A program made the translations under genes and the position numbers. Shown in pieces: positions 43,020-51,203 of a DNA stretch of 51,203 nt. The DNA is from Alphaproteobacteria bacterium (lineage in GTDB: Bacteria; Pseudomonadota; Alphaproteobacteria; Ferrovibrionales; Ferrovibrionaceae): positions 1 to 51,203 of the forward strand of contig JAHCJR010000013.1 in NCBI GenBank assembly GCA_026126165.1. Direction: 5' to 3'. The notes beneath the pieces are model-generated. The model was not told the DNA's origin. It worked only from the letters and a program-made list of their open reading frames with translations, and searched no databases. The stretch's first letter is position 1. The number at the start of each line of letters is the position of its first letter.

Positions 43020-44060
43020 TCAGCGGGACTTCAACTCCGTCCGCATAAGGGCCGCGCCGGCGCCGAGGGCGGCGAGCTTGCCGCGCGCCACGTCGCGCGG
43101 CAGGGGCGCCATGCCGCAATTGGTGCAGGGCTGGATGCGGGCGGCGTCGGCGTGGCGCAGCGCGGTGCGGATCGTGTCCGCCACCTGTTCCGGTGTCTCC
43201 ACCCGGCGCGTGGCGACGTCGATGGCGCCAACCAGTATTTCCTTGTCCGGCAGGAGCGAGATCAGCGAGATCGGCACATGCGACCCGGCGCATTCCAGAG
43301 ACACCTGCTGGATGCGGCTCGCATTGATGGCCGGAAAAGTCTCCTCATACTGCCGCCATTCCGATCCCAGGGTCTCCTTCCACTTGAGATTGGCCTCGAT
43401 GCCGTAGCCATAGCAGATATGGACCGCCGTCCGGCAGTTCAGTCCCTCGGCGGCGCGCTCGAGCGCCGCGATGCCCCAGTCTTTCACGTCGCGCATGAAG
43501 ACATTGAAGGCCGGCTCGTCGAACTGGATGACATCGACCCCTTGCGCTTCGAGCTCGCGCGCCTCTTCGTTCAGAATCTCGGCGAAGGCCATCGCCATGT
43601 CGGCGCGCCGGCCATAATGGGCATCGGCGATGGTGTCGCAGATGGTCATCGGCCCGGGGAGCGTGAATTTCAGCCCGTGGTGTGTATGCGCGCGCATGAA
43701 GCGGGCCTCCGCGGCATGAACCGCGCGACGGCGCGACAGTGGGCCAGTGACCGTCGGCACTTCGACTACATAGCGGTTGTCGCGGATGCCCATCTTCGTC
43801 TTGCGGTTCCAGTCGATGCCCCCGACATGCTCGAGAAACCCATGCACGAAATGGATGCGGAACTGCTCGCCGTCGGTGACGATGTCGATGCCCGCATCTT
43901 CCTGTTCCTTGAGCCAGAGCAGCGCCGCATCCTGCTTGGCCGCATCGAGCGCCGCCCCTTCATGCCGCCATGCGCTCCACAGTTTCTCCGGCTCGGCGAG
44001 CCAGAACGGCTTGGGCAGGCTGCCGGCGATGGTGGTGGGAAGAAGCTGTCCGGATTTCAT
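43020..44060 (-). CDS. Core-MetE methionine synthase-like methyltransferase
   Basis: This 346-residue protein contains only the catalytic half of MetE: LLPTTIAGSLPKP, DIVTDGEQFR, QFDEPAFNVFMRD, and a complete zinc-binding set, H214 and C216 in AVHICYGYG, E256 in VSLECAGSH and C315 in CTNCGMAPL. Short core-MetE enzymes can methylate homocysteine using a corrinoid-bound methyl group rather than folate. I place the start at ATG 44060, with GAGG eight bases upstream; a longer N-terminus would be unlike the family. It is unlike the other MetE-type protein (16110) in sequence. It is divergent from aidB. The methyl donor is not known. Confidence 0.88.
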   Translation of the reverse strand: MKSGQLLPTTIAGSLPKPFWLAEPEKLWSAWRHEGAALDAAKQDAALLWLKEQEDAGIDIVTDGEQFRIHFVHGFLEHVGGIDWNRKTKMGIRDNRYVVEVPTVTGPLSRRRAVHAAEARFMRAHTHHGLKFTLPGPMTICDTIADAHYGRRADMAMAFAEILNEEARELEAQGVDVIQFDEPAFNVFMRDVKDWGIAALERAAEGLNCRTAVHICYGYGIEANLKWKETLGSEWRQYEETFPAINASRIQQVSLECAGSHVPISLISLLPDKEILVGAIDVATRRVETPEQVADTIRTALRHADAARIQPCTNCGMAPLPRDVARGKLAALGAGAALMRTELKSR

Positions 44061-44213
44061 GCCATGTCCTCGGATGAATGGCGACGCGATCCGCCGCCCG
44101 TCGTGCCGCACTATAATGCAGCCGCACCAGTCCCGCACCGTCCGCGCCGCCAGACTTGCGGCACGCGACGGGCGGCGGGATCATGTGCGGGTGAAGCCGC
44201 AGAGGGCAGGAAA

Positions 44214-45866
44214 ATGAGCGAGCCGGACATGCATGCCTATGCCACCCACGAAGTGCTGAACCAGCCGCCCCCGCTCGCCGATTACGACGCCTTCGGCAGC
44301 GATCCGGTCCTGGGGCCGCTGATCGAAACGTTCGGCGCCGGCTGGGCGCGGACGCATCTGGAGGAATGCGGTCGCACGGTCGGCTCGGCGCGGGTGCAGG
44401 ATCTGGCGCGGCAGGCCAATAGATACGGGCCGGAGCTGCGCAGCCATGACCGCTTCGGGAACCGTGTGGACCGGATCGAGTTCCATCCGTCCTGGCACGA
44501 ACTCATGACGCTCGCCATCGGCCAGCGCACCCATGCGCTGTGCTGGGTCGAACCGCGCGCGGGCGCCCAGGTTGCGCGCGGCGCGCTCTCGTATCTCTGG
44601 AATCAGGGAGAGAACGGCATCTGCTGTCCGATCGGCATGACCTATTCCGCCATTCCGGTGCTGCGCCGCGATCCGGCACGCTGGGCGGAATGGGGCGCGC
44701 TCGTCACCTCCGCCCGCTACGACGCGCGCCAGATCCGCCGGCAGGACAAGTCCGGCGCCACGGTCGGCATGGCGATGACCGAAAAGCAGGGCGGCTCGGA
44801 CCTGCGCCAGACCCAGACCACGGCAAGCCGCAATGGCGACGGCACCTGGTCGCTGGTCGGGCACAAATGGTTTTTCTCGGTGCCCCATTCCGACCTTTTC
44901 CTCACCCTGGCGCGGACCGGGGAGGGCGTTTCCTGCTTCGCGGTGCCCGGCTGGCTGCCGGATGGCTCGCGCAACCGGCTGCAGATCCAGCGCCTCAAGG
45001 ACAAATGCGGCAACCGCTCGAACGCGTCCTCCGAGGTGGAATTTCGCGGTGCCGTCGCTCACCTGATCGGCGAGCCGGGACGGGGCATCCGCACCGGGCT
45101 CGAAATGAATCACTACACGCGGCTGGATTTCGCCGTTGGGTCCGCCGGCCTGATGCGCCAGGCGCTGACCCAGGCGGGCCATCATGTCGCCCATCGCCGG
45201 GCTTTCCAGCGTTCCCTGATCGACCAGCCGATCATGACCAATGTCATCGCCGATATGGAGCTTGAGGTGGAGGCGGCGAGCTGGCTCGCCTTTCGCTTCG
45301 TCGCCGCGCTCGATCGCGAGGGCGAGGACGAGGCCGAGCGCCTGCTCGGGCGCATCGGCGCGCCGATCGCCAAATACTGGATCTGCAAGCGCGCTCCGGT
45401 GCTGGTGGTCGAGGCGCTCGAATGCCATGGCGGCAACGGCTTCATCGAGGAGCACAGCATGGCGCGTCTCTACCGCGAGGCCCCGCTCAATGGCATCTGG
45501 GAGGGAACGGGCAATGTCATCTGCCTCGACGTGCTGCGTTCGATCTCGCGCGAGCCGGCTTGCCTGCCCGCCCTGCTCGACGAGATCCGCCGCGCCGGCG
45601 GTGCCGACCGGCGCTTCGATTCCGCCCTGAGCGAGCTGGAGGCGGAACTCCCCGAACTGGTCCGTGACGAGGGCAGGGCTCGTCTGCTCGTCGAGCGCCT
45701 GGCGCTTCTTGCCGCGGCCTCTCTCCTGCTTCGCCATGCGCCGGAGGAAGTGGCGGAAACTTTCATCGCCAGCCGTCTCGCCGGCCACTGGTCGGGCCAT
45801 TTCGGCGACCTTCCGCGCGGCAGCGACGTGACGCGGATTGCCCGGCGCGCGGTTCCGGCGATCTGA
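44214..45866 (+). CDS. aidB: AidB-type acyl-CoA dehydrogenase family protein
   Basis: This 550-residue protein matches the AidB family, including the N-terminal ATHEVLNQPPPLADYDAFGSDP, MTEKQGGSDLRQTQT, GHKWFFSVPHSD, and the C-terminal GGNGFIEEHSMARLYREAPLNGIWEGTGNV. E. coli AidB is an FAD protein of 541 residues, induced by alkylating agents, that binds DNA. The start is ATG 44214, with GGGCAGG upstream; longer frames are shadows. The flanking genes are a MetE-type methyltransferase and ilvD, so no alkylation-repair operon is visible. An isolated location suggests its own promoter in the 153 bases before it. Confidence 0.93.
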   Translation: MSEPDMHAYATHEVLNQPPPLADYDAFGSDPVLGPLIETFGAGWARTHLEECGRTVGSARVQDLARQANRYGPELRSHDRFGNRVDRIEFHPSWHELMTLAIGQRTHALCWVEPRAGAQVARGALSYLWNQGENGICCPIGMTYSAIPVLRRDPARWAEWGALVTSARYDARQIRRQDKSGATVGMAMTEKQGGSDLRQTQTTASRNGDGTWSLVGHKWFFSVPHSDLFLTLARTGEGVSCFAVPGWLPDGSRNRLQIQRLKDKCGNRSNASSEVEFRGAVAHLIGEPGRGIRTGLEMNHYTRLDFAVGSAGLMRQALTQAGHHVAHRRAFQRSLIDQPIMTNVIADMELEVEAASWLAFRFVAALDREGEDEAERLLGRIGAPIAKYWICKRAPVLVVEALECHGGNGFIEEHSMARLYREAPLNGIWEGTGNVICLDVLRSISREPACLPALLDEIRRAGGADRRFDSALSELEAELPELVRDEGRARLLVERLALLAAASLLLRHAPEEVAETFIASRLAGHWSGHFGDLPRGSDVTRIARRAVPAI

Positions 45867-45892
45867 CTGCGCCGGGCAAGAAGCCGCGCAGC
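45866..45892. terminator. Hairpin between convergent aidB and ilvD
   Basis: CTGCGC (45867-45872) pairs with GCGCAG (45886-45891), with an inner GGC/GCC pair around an AAGAA loop. It occupies almost the whole 30-base gap between the aidB stop and the ilvD stop, so it could terminate both transcripts. There is no strong T-run. Confidence 0.4.
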
Positions 45893-45896
45893 CGAA

Positions 45897-47750
45897 TCAG
45901 CGGCGGCGGAGCTGGCTCACATCGCGCACGGCGCCGCGCGCGGCGCTGGTGGTGAGGGCGGCATAGGCCTGCAGCGCGCGCGAGACCTTGCGGCGCCGGT
46001 CGGCCGGCGCCCAGGCAGCGGTGCCACGCGCCTCCATCGCCTGCCGGCGGCGCGCAAGCTCGTCGTCGGGGACGGCGAGGCGGATGGTGCGGGCCGGAAT
46101 GTCGATCTCGATACGGTCGCCGTCCTCGACCAGGGCGATCAGGCCGCCTTCGGCCGCCTCCGGCGAGACATGGCCGATGGAGAGGCCGGAGGTACCGCCG
46201 GAGAAGCGGCCATCGGTGATCAGTGCGCAGGCCTTGCCCAGCCCCTTCGACTTGAGATAGCTGGTCGGATAGAGCATCTCCTGCATGCCGGGGCCGCCCT
46301 TGGGTCCCTCATAGCGGATCACCACCACGTCGCCTTCCTTCACGCCGCCGAACAGGATGCCTTCGACCGCCGCGTCCTGGCTCTCGAAAACCCGTGCCGG
46401 ACCGGCGAAGACCAGGATCGAGGAATCGACGCCGGCGGTCTTCACGATGCAGCCATCCAGCGCGATGTTGCCCTTGAGCACCGCGAGGCCGCCATCCCTG
46501 CTGAAGGCATGTTCGATACCGCGGATGCAGCCCTTCTCGCGGTCGAGATCGAGGCTTTCGTAGCGGCGCGACTGGCTGAAGGCCTCGATGGTCGGCACGC
46601 CGCCGGGAGCGGCCATGTAGAACTGGCGCACGGACTCGCTTGTCGTCCGCCGCACATCCCAGCGCTCGAGCGCGCTGGCGAGGCTCGCGCTATGCACGTT
46701 CGGCAGGCTTGCATCGATCAGGCCACCACGTTCGAGTTCGCCCAGGATCGCCATGATACCGCCGGCGCGGTGCACGTCCTCCATGTGGATGTCGGGCACC
46801 GAGGGCGCCACCTTGCAGAGCACCGGCACGCGCCGCGAAAGCTCGTCGATATGGCTCATATTGAAATCGAGTTCGGCTTCGTTCGCGGCGGCGAGCAGGT
46901 GCAGCACGGTATTGGTCGAGCCGCCCATGGCGATGTCGAGCGTCATGGCATTGCGGAAGGCGGCGAACGAGGCGATGGAGCGCGGCAGGACGCTCGCATC
47001 GTCCTGTTCGTAATGGCGGCGCGTGATGTCGACGATGACATGCCCCGCCTCGAGGAACAGCTTCCTGCGGTCGGCATGGGTGGCGAGCACCGAACCGTTG
47101 CCGGGCAGCGCCAGGCCGAGCGCCTCCACCAGGCAGTTCATCGAGTTCGCGGTGAACATGCCCGAGCAGGAACCGCAGGTCGGACAGGCGGAACGCTCGA
47201 TGGTCCGCACCTCCTCGTCCGTCATCTTCGTGTCGGCGGCGGCGACCATGGCATCGACCAGGTCGAGTGCATGTTCCTTGCCTTTCAGCAGCACCTTGCC
47301 GGCCTCCATCGGCCCGCCGGAGACGAAAACGGTCGGGATGTTGAGGCGCAGGGTCGCCATCAGCATGCCGGGCGTGATCTTGTCGCAGTTCGAAATGCAG
47401 ACCATGGCGTCCGCGCAATGGGCATTCACCATGTATTCGACGCTGTCGGCGATGATCTCGCGCGATGGCAGGCTGTAGAGCATGCCGTCATGGCCCATGG
47501 CGATGCCGTCATCCACGGCAATGGTGTTGAACTCCTTGGCGACGCCGCCGGCCTTCTCGATCTCGCGGGCGACCAGTTGGCCGAGATCCTTGAGATGCAC
47601 GTGGCCCGGCACGAACTGCGTAAAGGAATTGACCACGGCGATGATCGGCTTGCCGAAATCCTCCTCCTTCATGCCGGTGGCCCGCCACAGGCCGCGCGCG
47701 CCGGCCATGTTGCGGCCGTGGGTGGTGGTACGGGAGCGGTATTTCGGCAT
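45897..47750 (-). CDS. ilvD: Dihydroxy-acid dehydratase
   Basis: This 617-residue enzyme converts 2,3-dihydroxyisovalerate and its methylvalerate analogue to the 2-keto acids of valine and isoleucine biosynthesis in the cytosol. It is nearly co-linear with E. coli IlvD. Cys122 and Lys124 are in [12 protein letters not shown], Cys195 in [16 protein letters not shown], followed by [34 protein letters not shown] and [15 protein letters not shown]. It has His-Val-His in GHVHLKDL where the [2Fe-2S] class has an additional cysteine, so the oxygen-sensitive E. coli type is likely. It stands alone, away from other ilv genes. Confidence 0.98.
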   Translation of the reverse strand: MPKYRSRTTTHGRNMAGARGLWRATGMKEEDFGKPIIAVVNSFTQFVPGHVHLKDLGQLVAREIEKAGGVAKEFNTIAVDDGIAMGHDGMLYSLPSREIIADSVEYMVNAHCADAMVCISNCDKITPGMLMATLRLNIPTVFVSGGPMEAGKVLLKGKEHALDLVDAMVAAADTKMTDEEVRTIERSACPTCGSCSGMFTANSMNCLVEALGLALPGNGSVLATHADRRKLFLEAGHVIVDITRRHYEQDDASVLPRSIASFAAFRNAMTLDIAMGGSTNTVLHLLAAANEAELDFNMSHIDELSRRVPVLCKVAPSVPDIHMEDVHRAGGIMAILGELERGGLIDASLPNVHSASLASALERWDVRRTTSESVRQFYMAAPGGVPTIEAFSQSRRYESLDLDREKGCIRGIEHAFSRDGGLAVLKGNIALDGCIVKTAGVDSSILVFAGPARVFESQDAAVEGILFGGVKEGDVVVIRYEGPKGGPGMQEMLYPTSYLKSKGLGKACALITDGRFSGGTSGLSIGHVSPEAAEGGLIALVEDGDRIEIDIPARTIRLAVPDDELARRRQAMEARGTAAWAPADRRRKVSRALQAYAALTTSAARGAVRDVSQLRRR

Positions 47751-47932
47751 GATCTGTTCCCTTGTGTTCGATCCTGTCTCGGCCGGACGTCCTCTGTAGC
47801 CTCCCGGGCGCCGTCAGTAAAGCCGGCGATCCCTGCGTTACGATGGCCCGGACGGACCGCCGGACGCATGGCTTCTTTACAGCCGGCCATGTCATTCTGG
47901 AGCTGGGTCCGGGCCGGTCGGGGGAGGGGGGT
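47751..47932. promoter_or_regulatory. Divergent gap between ilvD and the GMC oxidoreductase gene
   Basis: These 182 bases separate two divergent genes. The only clear element is the GGGGAGGGGGG ribosome site (47921-47931) directly before the GTG start of the oxidoreductase. I found no branched-chain leader peptide, attenuator or riboswitch upstream of ilvD. Confidence 0.35.
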
Positions 47933-49546
47933 GTGCGCGAAGCGGGCGAGTACGATTTTGCGGTCGTCGGTGCCGGCTCGGCCGGCTGCCCGCTTGCCGC
48001 CCGCCTCAGCGAAGGCGGCCGCCACCGCGTCCTGCTGCTCGAGGCGGGCCCGCCCGACCGCAATCCCTGGATTCACCTGCCGATCGGCTATGGCAAGACC
48101 TTTCTCGACCCGAAGGTGAACTGGAAATACGAGACCGACCCAGAGCCCCATCTGGGCGGCCGGCGTATCTATTGGCCGCGCGGCAAGGTGCTGGGGGGCT
48201 CGTCCTCGATCAACGGTCTCGTCTATGTCCGCGGCGTGCCGGCCGATTTCGATCTGTGGCGCCAGCAGGGCTGCGAGGGCTGGAGCTACGCCGACCTGTT
48301 GCCCTATTTCCGCCTGTCCGAGGGCAATGCCCGCGGCGCCGACGAATGGCATGGCGGCAGCGGCCCGCTCGGCGTCGAGGATCCGCGCTGGCGCGGCGCG
48401 GTGATGGAAGCCTATATCGCGGCCGCGGTGCAGGCCGGCCTGCCGCGCAATCCGGACTTCAACGGCGAAAGCCAGGAGGGTGTCGGCTATTTCCAGCTCA
48501 CCATCCGCAATGGCCGGCGCAGCTCGGCGGCCAGCGCCTTCCTCGCGCCGGCGCGCGAGCGCGACAATCTTCGCATCGTGACCGGCGCGCATGTCGAACA
48601 GCTGCTGTTCGAGGGCGCGCGCGCCTGCGGGCTTGTCTGGCGCCAGGGCGATGGCTCGCGCGCCCAGGCGCGGGTGCGCGGCGAGATCGTGCTCTGCGGC
48701 GGCGCCATCAATTCGCCGCAGCTTCTCATGCTCTCGGGCATTGGCCCGGGCGAACATCTGCGGGAGATGGGCATCGAAGTGCGCCGCGAGCTGTCCGGCG
48801 TGGGTGAAAACCTGCACGACCATTACCAGATCCGCAGTCTCTATCGCATGACCCGGCCCGGCAGCCTGAACGAGAAGCTGGCAAGTCCATTCGGCAAGAT
48901 CGCTCTGGCGGCCGCATATCTCTTCGGACGGCGCGGGCTGCTCACCATCGGCGCCGGCGTCGTCGGCGCCTTTGCGCGCACCCGGCCGGAGCTTGCCGAT
49001 CCGGATATCGAGCTGCATGTCATTCCCTTCACCACCGACAGGATGGGCACCGGCCTGCACCGCTTTCCCGGCTTCACGGTGAATATGAACCAGTCGCGCC
49101 CGGAAAGCCGCGGGCGCATCCGCCTTGCCTCGCCCGATCCGCTGGCGGCCCCTTCCATCCTCGCCAACTACCTGGCGAGCGAGACCGACCGGCGCACCGT
49201 CATCGACGGACTGAAACTCGTCCGGCGCATCGCCGCGCAACCGGCGCTCAAGGGCTGGATCGAGCGGGAATTCGCGCCCGGGCCGGAGGTGGAGGGCGAT
49301 GAGGCACTGCTCGATTATGCCCGCGCCAATGGCGGCTCCATCTATCATCCGGTCGGGACCTGCCGCATGGGGCCTGCCCACGATCCGATGGCGGTGGTCG
49401 ATCCCGCGCTCCGCGTGCGCGGCGTCGAGGGGCTACGGGTGGCGGATGCTTCCATCATGCCGCAGGTCGTTTCCGGGAACTCGAATGCGGCCTGCATCAT
49501 GATCGGCGAGAAATGCGCCGGCATGCTGCGCACGGCGCACGGCTGA
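47933..49546 (+). CDS. GMC-family FAD-dependent oxidoreductase (choline dehydrogenase/alcohol oxidoreductase type)
   Basis: This 537-residue flavoprotein begins at GTG 47933, directly after a GGGGAGGGGGG ribosome site; a longer frame upstream lacks homology. FAD binding is shown by DFAVVGAGSAGCPLA near 10-22 and LLLEAGP. The first GMC signature is RGKVLGGSSSINGLVYVRG and the second GGAINSPQLLMLSGIG. The active-site His472 is in HPVGTCRMG, with an Asn pair (516-518) in SGNSNAA. It oxidises primary alcohols or related substrates to aldehydes or acids. Choline, glycol or hydroxy-acid substrates cannot be told apart. The downstream dioxygenase gene may be co-transcribed. Confidence 0.92.
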   Translation: MREAGEYDFAVVGAGSAGCPLAARLSEGGRHRVLLLEAGPPDRNPWIHLPIGYGKTFLDPKVNWKYETDPEPHLGGRRIYWPRGKVLGGSSSINGLVYVRGVPADFDLWRQQGCEGWSYADLLPYFRLSEGNARGADEWHGGSGPLGVEDPRWRGAVMEAYIAAAVQAGLPRNPDFNGESQEGVGYFQLTIRNGRRSSAASAFLAPARERDNLRIVTGAHVEQLLFEGARACGLVWRQGDGSRAQARVRGEIVLCGGAINSPQLLMLSGIGPGEHLREMGIEVRRELSGVGENLHDHYQIRSLYRMTRPGSLNEKLASPFGKIALAAAYLFGRRGLLTIGAGVVGAFARTRPELADPDIELHVIPFTTDRMGTGLHRFPGFTVNMNQSRPESRGRIRLASPDPLAAPSILANYLASETDRRTVIDGLKLVRRIAAQPALKGWIEREFAPGPEVEGDEALLDYARANGGSIYHPVGTCRMGPAHDPMAVVDPALRVRGVEGLRVADASIMPQVVSGNSNAACIMIGEKCAGMLRTAHG

Positions 49547-49623
49547 GCGATCGGGCTGTTGCCCGGTTCGCGTTTGCATGGTCCAATTCCGGTCCGAGGA
49601 AATGGACGGAAGCGGGGGGCAAC

Positions 49624-50523
49624 GTGGCGATCGAGATTTTTCCCGTGCGCGAGAATTTCGTCGCCGAGGTGGGCGATGCCGATCTCTCCCGGCCTCTCGC
49701 GCCCGCAGATATCGAGGCGATACGGCAGGCCTTCTGGACCTACGCCGTGCTGATCTTTCCCGACCAGAATCTCACGGCCGAACAGCATCTCGACTTCGCC
49801 CGTCAGTTCGGCCCGCTCGAGACTTCGATCAGCGTCTACCGCGCCGACACCCCGATGCGCACGCGCCCGGAAATATCCGATGTATCCAACCTCGATCATC
49901 GGGACCAGGTCTGGGGACGGGACAGCCGGCTGCGCATGTTCCAGCTCGGCAATCGCCTGTGGCACACCGACAGCTCATTTCGCCACCTGCCCGCGCTCTG
50001 CTCCCTGCTCTATGCGCGCGCCGTCCCGCCCATTGGCGGCCATACCGAATTCGCCGACGAGCGCGCCGCCTACGACGCGCTGCCGGAGGAAATGAAGCAG
50101 CGGCTCGCGGGCCTCGTCGCCGAGCATTCGATCTTCCATTCCCGCGCCCGTCTCGGCTTCACCGACTTCTCCGAGGAGGAGCGCCAGTCCATGCCGCCCG
50201 TCCCGCAGGCCCTCGTTCGCACCATTCCGCAGAACGGCCGCAAGTCCCTCTACCTCGCTTCGCACGCCGGACGGATTCTTGGCATGCCGGACGCGGAAGG
50301 GCGGGCGCTGATCGACCGGCTCATTGCGCACGCGACGGAGCCGCGCTTCGTCCATGCGCATCGCTGGCGCGTCAACGATCTGGTGATCTGGGACAATCGC
50401 TGCACCATGCATCGCGGCCGCGAGTTCGACGATCTGCGTTACCGCCGGGACATGCAGCGGGCGACGGTTTCGGACATTGCCGGAAGCTGTGAACAGGAAG
50501 GGATTGCCGTCGCCGCCGCCTGA
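49624..50523 (+). CDS. TauD/TfdA-family Fe(II)/2-oxoglutarate dioxygenase
   Basis: This 299-residue enzyme starts at GTG 49624 behind a GCGGGGGGC ribosome site. Iron ligands H114 and D116 are in RLWHTDSSF and the distal H263 in CTMHRGREFDD. Arg279, just after, is placed to hold 2-oxoglutarate. The N-terminal part (EIFPVRENFVAEVGDADLS, VLIFPDQNL) is most like 2,4-dichlorophenoxyacetate dioxygenase-type proteins. These cleave ether, sulfonate or similar bonds by hydroxylating the adjacent carbon. It follows the GMC oxidoreductase by 77 bases and may produce an alcohol or aldehyde for it. The substrate is unknown. Confidence 0.92.
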   Translation: MAIEIFPVRENFVAEVGDADLSRPLAPADIEAIRQAFWTYAVLIFPDQNLTAEQHLDFARQFGPLETSISVYRADTPMRTRPEISDVSNLDHRDQVWGRDSRLRMFQLGNRLWHTDSSFRHLPALCSLLYARAVPPIGGHTEFADERAAYDALPEEMKQRLAGLVAEHSIFHSRARLGFTDFSEEERQSMPPVPQALVRTIPQNGRKSLYLASHAGRILGMPDAEGRALIDRLIAHATEPRFVHAHRWRVNDLVIWDNRCTMHRGREFDDLRYRRDMQRATVSDIAGSCEQEGIAVAAA

Positions 50524-50560
50524 GACCTGCGCGGCTTTCCTCGGCGCGTCCGCGCTCCGC

Positions 50561-51073
50561 TCAGCCGGCCCGCGGCCGGGCGAATTGCGGGAACAGCAGG
50601 TTGTTTTCCAGATGCACGTGGTTCATCAGGTCGGTGGTGAACTTGTTGAGCCCGGCATAAAGCGCCCGCCAGGTCGGACAGGCATCCTCGGGCAGGCGAT
50701 AGCCCTGCGTGATGAGGCGGAGCTGTTCGAGCCGTGTGCCGTGATCGTCGTGCTCGAGGCGCATGCGCGCGATCGGATGCAGGATCATCGGATGGCCGCC
50801 CATGCGCATCATCGGAAAGAGGATATCTTCTTCCTTGCGCATGTGGTCGAGCAGTTCGGCCTGCAGCGATTCGAGGATCGGGGCGATGCGCCCGGGGGCG
50901 AGGGGGTGCTCGCCATGGCGCGCCGCCACCTTGCGGGCGAGTTGCACCAGTTCCGGCAACTCGCGCCGATGCAGCTCGTGGAAATTGGTCAGGATATGGT
51001 CGATCAGCGCCGCGGGCTCGTGCGGGATCGGCGCATTGACGGCCTGCGCGGCCGGCGTGGCAAGTGTATTCAT
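50561..51073 (-). CDS. Hemerythrin-domain protein (RIC/YtfE-like di-iron)
   Basis: This 170-residue protein has the four-helix hemerythrin pattern of iron-sulfur repair proteins: HILTNFHELHRRELPEL, LLDHMRKEEDILFPMM, RMRLEHDDHGTRLEQL and NHVHLENNLLFPQF supply the His and Glu/Asp iron ligands. Full RIC/YtfE proteins have an additional N-terminal ScdA-type cysteine domain; here the hemerythrin part is preceded only by a short tail. RIC proteins protect or rebuild Fe-S clusters after nitric-oxide or oxidative damage. Its ATG overlaps the previous minus-strand stop by four bases, so it is translated together with that gene, possibly a globin. Confidence 0.88.
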   Translation of the reverse strand: MNTLATPAAQAVNAPIPHEPAALIDHILTNFHELHRRELPELVQLARKVAARHGEHPLAPGRIAPILESLQAELLDHMRKEEDILFPMMRMGGHPMILHPIARMRLEHDDHGTRLEQLRLITQGYRLPEDACPTWRALYAGLNKFTTDLMNHVHLENNLLFPQFARPRAG

Positions 51074-51203
51074 GACCGGACTCCCTTTGCCGCTCCGTTG
51101 GTCTTGCGCTCCGGCAGGGGCAGGCTGCCGCGATGAAAGGCAACGCCCATGCTGAGCGAGGTGGCGATGCGGCGGGCGCGCTCGATGAAATGTTCGGCCG
51201 CCG
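51070..51203 (-). CDS. C-terminal end of an unidentified gene, possibly group III truncated globin
   Basis: The minus strand has an open frame entering from the right edge and ending in TGA at 51070-51072, overlapping the hemerythrin start (ATGA). The 43 visible residues read AAEHFIERARRIATSLSMG followed by VAFHRGSLPLPERK. An amphipathic helix of this kind ends group III truncated hemoglobins, which are often found with NO-defence genes. The heme-binding part is outside the window, so the assignment is only suggestive. The coupling to the hemerythrin gene is directly seen. Confidence 0.5.
   Translation of the reverse strand, partial: AAEHFIERARRIATSLSMGVAFHRGSLPLPERKTNGAAKGVRS

Noticed and set aside
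47751-47932. Leader peptide or attenuator upstream of ilvD
   Set aside because: I found no short frame rich in Leu/Ile/Val codons, nor an alternative stem pair.

Overview
The window is uniformly G+C-rich, densely coded DNA with many overlapping start/stop codons and gene families (PotABCD-type importers, NDP-forming acyl-CoA synthetases, FCD-type GntR, Ccr-like reductase, TfdA-like dioxygenase) typical of a metabolically versatile Alphaproteobacterium. Genus cannot be told from the sequence. I saw no rRNA, tRNA, CRISPR array, insertion sequence or phage gene, and no gene-free stretch longer than 300 bases. The longest gap is 6648-6886, which is a divergent promoter region.

Region 1 (1-16089) looks like a CoA-linked catabolic island. 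A left operon (enoyl-CoA hydratase end, NDP-forming acyl-CoA synthetase, luciferase-like flavin oxidoreductase, PaaK-like CoA ligase, citryl-CoA-lyase-like protein) faces a FadR-type GntR regulator. Divergent from that regulator is an eight-gene operon: crotonyl-CoA carboxylase/reductase homologue, two tandem Tat-exported solute-binding proteins, two permeases, a second acyl-CoA synthetase, a second enoyl-CoA hydratase and the importer ATPase. The layout suggests import of an organic acid or amine, CoA activation, hydration/dehydration and enoyl-CoA reduction. The substrate is unknown.

Region 2 (16110-22360): a MetE-core methyltransferase and an isocitrate-lyase-family enzyme overlap on the minus strand. 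On the plus strand lie an MFS transporter, an acyl-CoA dehydrogenase-fold protein carrying the residues that distinguish 3-sulfinopropanoyl-CoA desulfinase, and a thiolase-like protein without thiolase catalytic residues.

Region 3 (22361-29107, minus): LysR regulator, class III aminotransferase-fold enzyme resembling the aminophosphonate lyase PbfA, D-2-hydroxyacid dehydrogenase, and an exported TPR-CHAT (caspase-like) protein.

Region 4 (29270-37506): an M20 peptidase-like gene, a complete Dpp/Opp-type ABC importer and an N-carbamoyl-amino-acid-hydrolase-like M20 enzyme form one operon. It is divergent from the LysR gene, with a perfect inverted repeat placed as expected for a LysR activator site.

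Region 5 (37501-51203) is mixed: two alpha/beta hydrolases, a ubiquitin-like MoaD/ThiS protein coupled to a BNR beta-propeller, a GlxA-type AraC regulator divergent from a SAM methyltransferase, a second MetE-core protein, aidB, ilvD, a GMC oxidoreductase, a TfdA-like dioxygenase, a hemerythrin protein and the end of one more gene, possibly a truncated globin.
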